Assembly: GCA_020161245.1 (NCBI GenBank)
Contig: JAIUOK010000027.1
Location: 1-61,943, forward strand
Reading direction: 5' to 3'
DNA length: 61,943 nt
Source: Actinomycetota bacterium
Lineage (GTDB): Bacteria; Actinomycetota; Actinomycetes; S36-B12; CAIYMF01
A program made the position numbers and the translations under genes. Positions 59,736 through 61,943 of the stretch are shown here, one piece after another; position 1 is the first letter of the stretch, and every line of letters starts with the position of its first letter. The notes below the pieces were generated by a model. The model did no database searches. It was not told where the DNA came from and saw nothing but the letters and a program-made list of their open reading frames with translations.

Positions 59736-61193
59736 ATGCATCGGAATCCGGACGACGCCGCCGCGCGGGCCTTGGCCCTCATCGGCGTGCTCGAGGCTGC
59801 CGGGTCCGAGCTGGCGGAGCTGGTGGCCGAGGGGGCGCTGCAGGCCCTGCCCCAGGCGGCCCTGCCCGAGGTCGCTCAGCGGCTGGTGCGCGTTGCCGAG
59901 CCCATGAACGCGTCGGCCGCGTGCGCCGTCGCGATGGTGAAGGCGTCGGCCGTGCCGCTGCCCGACGGCCATGTGAGCGTCTCGCGCTGGCTGCAGAAGG
60001 ACGCCCGGGTCACCTCCGGCGCCTACAACGCTCTCGTCGCCCGTGGCAGCGCCCTGCTCGGCGACTACGGCGCCACCCGCACCGCTCTACTGGCTGGCGC
60101 GATCAGCGGCGACCAGGCACGGATCATCACCGTCGGCGTCGAGCGCGCGGTGAAGAGCCTGCCCTCGGGCGCCAAGGAGGACTGCCGTCGCGAGGGCGAG
60201 ACCTTCCTGCTCCACCTGGCCGGCCACCTCTCTCCCGACGAGCTGCAGGCCGCCGTCAAGCACCTGCGCTTCGTCCTCGACCCCGACGGCGCCGACGCCG
60301 ACGAGATCGAGGCCCACACCGCCCAGCACCTCGTCTTCACCCGCGTCGGCGACGGCGTCGAGATCCGCGGCTTCCTCACCGCGGAGGCCGCGGCCGAGGT
60401 GCAGACGGCGCTCGACCAGATCGTGGAGGGCTGGTACCGGCGCGGCGAGCTGCCCGCGGGCCAGCAGGACGCCGAGGGCTCCGACCCCGACGACCCCAGG
60501 ACCCAGCGCGCCCGACGGGCCAAGCGGCCCCACCTCGACGCACTCGCCCTCGTCTCGCTGGCGGGTCAGGCGCTCGCGTCGGGCGAGCTCGGGACGAAGA
60601 ACGGCCTTGCGCCGCGGGTGACCATCACCGCCGACCTCGCGACCCTCGCGACCCAGGGCGGCCTGCTGCACAACCCGCGACAGCGCACGCCCGAGCCGGT
60701 CTCCCCCACGTCGCTCGCCCGGTTCCTCTGCGACGCCGCCGTCACCACCGTCATCACCTCCGCCGCGCAGGGCTGCCCCGGCAAGGCCGTGCCCGCCGAC
60801 GCAGCCGAGCCGATGCCCGACGTCGCCGCGCCGGTCCTGAGCCCCGAGTGGCTCGCGGCCGCCGAGGCCCACCTGCGGCAGACCGGCCGCACGGTCCTCT
60901 ACGTCGGCCGCGAGCGGCGCACGGTCAGCGCGGCGCAGCGGGCCGCCGTCGCCGCGATCCACCCCACCTGCATGTTCCCCGGCTGCGACGTCCCGGCGGC
61001 GCGGTCCGAGATCCACCACGTGATCCCGTGGGCACAGAACGGGCCTACCGACATCAGCCATCTCCGGCCGGTCTGCGGGGGCCATCACCATCTGGTCCAT
61101 GAGGGCGGCTGGCGCATCCTCGCGACCGGCGACGATCCGCACGCCCCCGACTATTGGACCGTGCATCCGCCCGACCCGAGTACCCGGCCCTGA
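59736..61193 (+). CDS. DUF222 domain and HNH endonuclease protein
   Basis: 485 residues. A large N-terminal DUF222 domain (about 20-370), with the characteristic SVSRWLQ..ARV and AGQALASGE phrases, is followed by an HNH nuclease motif at about 410-455. That motif has CMFPGC, then EIHHVIPWAQNGPT and the distal CGGHHHLVHEGG, with zinc Cys pairs and the metal-binding His pair. These proteins are abundant in actinobacteria and are often linked to mobile DNA. The role (homing, restriction or repair) is unsettled. It is adjacent to ssrA, a classic integration site. Confidence 0.9.
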   Translation: MHRNPDDAAARALALIGVLEAAGSELAELVAEGALQALPQAALPEVAQRLVRVAEPMNASAACAVAMVKASAVPLPDGHVSVSRWLQKDARVTSGAYNALVARGSALLGDYGATRTALLAGAISGDQARIITVGVERAVKSLPSGAKEDCRREGETFLLHLAGHLSPDELQAAVKHLRFVLDPDGADADEIEAHTAQHLVFTRVGDGVEIRGFLTAEAAAEVQTALDQIVEGWYRRGELPAGQQDAEGSDPDDPRTQRARRAKRPHLDALALVSLAGQALASGELGTKNGLAPRVTITADLATLATQGGLLHNPRQRTPEPVSPTSLARFLCDAAVTTVITSAAQGCPGKAVPADAAEPMPDVAAPVLSPEWLAAAEAHLRQTGRTVLYVGRERRTVSAAQRAAVAAIHPTCMFPGCDVPAARSEIHHVIPWAQNGPTDISHLRPVCGGHHHLVHEGGWRILATGDDPHAPDYWTVHPPDPSTRP

Positions 61194-61356
61194 GGAGGGG
61201 CCCCGCACTCGTCGCCCACGATCCGGGCACAGCACGACGTCGACTACCGCATCGAGCTGCCGGCTGCCATGAACGCAGGCGGCCCGCAGGCCTGCCCTGA
61301 TCGAGGCCACCGGCTGCGCCGCCGACCGACGGGCGACGCGCGTCGGGCGCCGCGGC

Positions 61357-61761
61357 TCACACCGGGGCGAACAGCGGCGGCTCGTCTCGGAGCAGGGCCT
61401 GGAACGCACCATCGAGGGCCGAGTCCGAGGGCACCAGGGCGGCGTACCGCTCGCTGGCCTCGATCTCCAGCTCCCCCAGCGCATCCTGGTTGGCACTCAT
61501 CGCGCGATCGCTCACATCGCGAACGAGATCGGCCGCATCCGGGAGTCCGAGCAGGACGAACCCGTCGGCCGCGGCCTCGACCTGCTCGGGGAGCAGCGAC
61601 TGGACGGCGACGAGGAGGCCGCCGCCCATCGCGTAGCCGTGCAGGAGGAGGACGTCGGCCAGGGCGTCATCGCCCTGGCCGAACCCCTCGCGGGAGCCGG
61701 CATCGGGAGCCGCAGCGGCGCGGTTCCAGACGGCAGCAGCATGATCCAGGAAGGCGGTCAT
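61357..61761 (-). CDS. Small soluble protein, unknown function
   Basis: 134 residues, helical, acidic: MTAFLDHAAAVWNRAA, then ALADVLLLHGYAMGGGLLVAVQSL and an LGELEIEASERYAALVPSDSALD tail. The pattern resembles small DUF4375/DMP19-like proteins but the match is too weak to claim. An upstream extension would be Arg/Pro/Ser-rich and is rejected. No signal peptide or helix pair for membrane insertion. Confidence 0.5.
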   Translation of the reverse strand: MTAFLDHAAAVWNRAAAAPDAGSREGFGQGDDALADVLLLHGYAMGGGLLVAVQSLLPEQVEAAADGFVLLGLPDAADLVRDVSDRAMSANQDALGELEIEASERYAALVPSDSALDGAFQALLRDEPPLFAPV

Positions 61762-61804
61762 GCCCCAGCATCGGCCGGACACCGCAGCCCCGCACGCCGA
61801 CGGG

Positions 61805-61943
61805 TCAGGCGTTCTGGCGGTGGTAGAGGCCCTTGAGGGTGCCGGCGAGCTTGCGGTACTCGGCAAACCCGTCGACGTAGGCCGCCGACGACGTCGGCTG
61901 GTAGGACGCCGCCACCGGGACGAGCGGCGGCACGTCCTCGAGC
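61805..61943 (-). CDS. C-terminal end of an unknown protein, perhaps an FGGY-type kinase (cut by window edge)
   Basis: Only the last 46 codons are in the window. The end reads AAYVDGFAEYRKLAGTLKGLYHRQNA in two parts, with a helix ending EYRKLAGTLKGLY. FGGY sugar kinases (xylulokinase, ribulokinase) often end in such a helix, but the fragment is too short to decide. The gene continues to the right. Confidence 0.4.
   Translation of the reverse strand, partial: LEDVPPLVPVAASYQPTSSAAYVDGFAEYRKLAGTLKGLYHRQNA

Overview
This 61.9 kb window is very GC-rich and comes from an actinobacterium of the Actinomycetes type. It carries a SigR/RsrA redox-stress pair, a 24-residue bL37 ribosomal protein gene, a tmRNA whose tag reads ANSQRTDFALAA, a TB7.3-like biotinyl protein, a DUF222/HNH nuclease and many leaderless TAnnnT promoters. 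From memory, the order PdtaS, biotinyl protein, RsrA, SigR, SRAP protein, AroA, RsgA, HisN matches the Rv3220c to Rv3228 neighbourhood of mycobacteria. Here that backbone is interrupted by extra genes. Genus and species cannot be fixed by eye.

Layout. 1-7.7 kb: the cut 5' part of a PdtaS-like kinase, a GNAT protein, an acetolactate-synthase-type TPP enzyme, a secreted seven-repeat beta-propeller protein, an M23 cell-wall peptidase behind a c-di-AMP (ydaO) riboswitch, a second GNAT protein and a hot-dog thioesterase. 7.7-12.5 kb: PilT with a long disordered N-terminus, the small biotinyl protein, and two overlapping membrane HD-GYP proteins, one with a lost GYP motif. 12.5-16.1 kb: an 800-base stretch without a clear gene, then a four-gene operon of unknown function containing three tandem paralogues. 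16.1-23 kb: bL37, rsrA, sigR (with an evident SigR promoter), a hydrolase, the SRAP protein, aroA, rsgA, a DUF2231 protein and hisN. 23-29 kb: a membrane protein overlapping a cytochrome P450, a GNAT/AAA+ fusion, and a PAS-GGDEF-EAL protein.

29-35 kb: histidine utilisation (hutH, hutI, hutU), divergent from an IclR-type regulator, with two palindromes between them. 35-47 kb: a GNAT protein, a glutaredoxin/thioredoxin-reductase fusion coupled to an NAD-dependent epimerase, a Flp-type pilin, a cation/proton antiporter, a nitrilase-family amidase, a second M23 peptidase behind a second ydaO riboswitch, a sirtuin, a 2OG-Fe(II) oxygenase, a lipoprotein hydrolase and a GT87-type membrane glycosyltransferase. 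47-55 kb: a small conserved protein, an ECF sigma factor overlapping a low-complexity membrane protein, a DEAD-box helicase with a long leader, and a membrane GGDEF-EAL protein. 55-62 kb: a VOC protein, a DUF2510 protein, an exonuclease-like protein, a secreted Asp/His-rich protein, an AI-2E family transporter, tmRNA, a DUF222/HNH protein and two end genes.

Themes. Cyclic dinucleotides recur: two c-di-AMP riboswitches control two paralogous wall hydrolases, and four proteins carry c-di-GMP domains, two of them next to pilT. Thiol-redox control also recurs (SigR/RsrA and the Grx-TrxR fusion). The most unusual structures are the three palindromic modules built from the 3' end of the tmRNA gene (58821-59195) and the triple-paralogue operon at 13369-16072.
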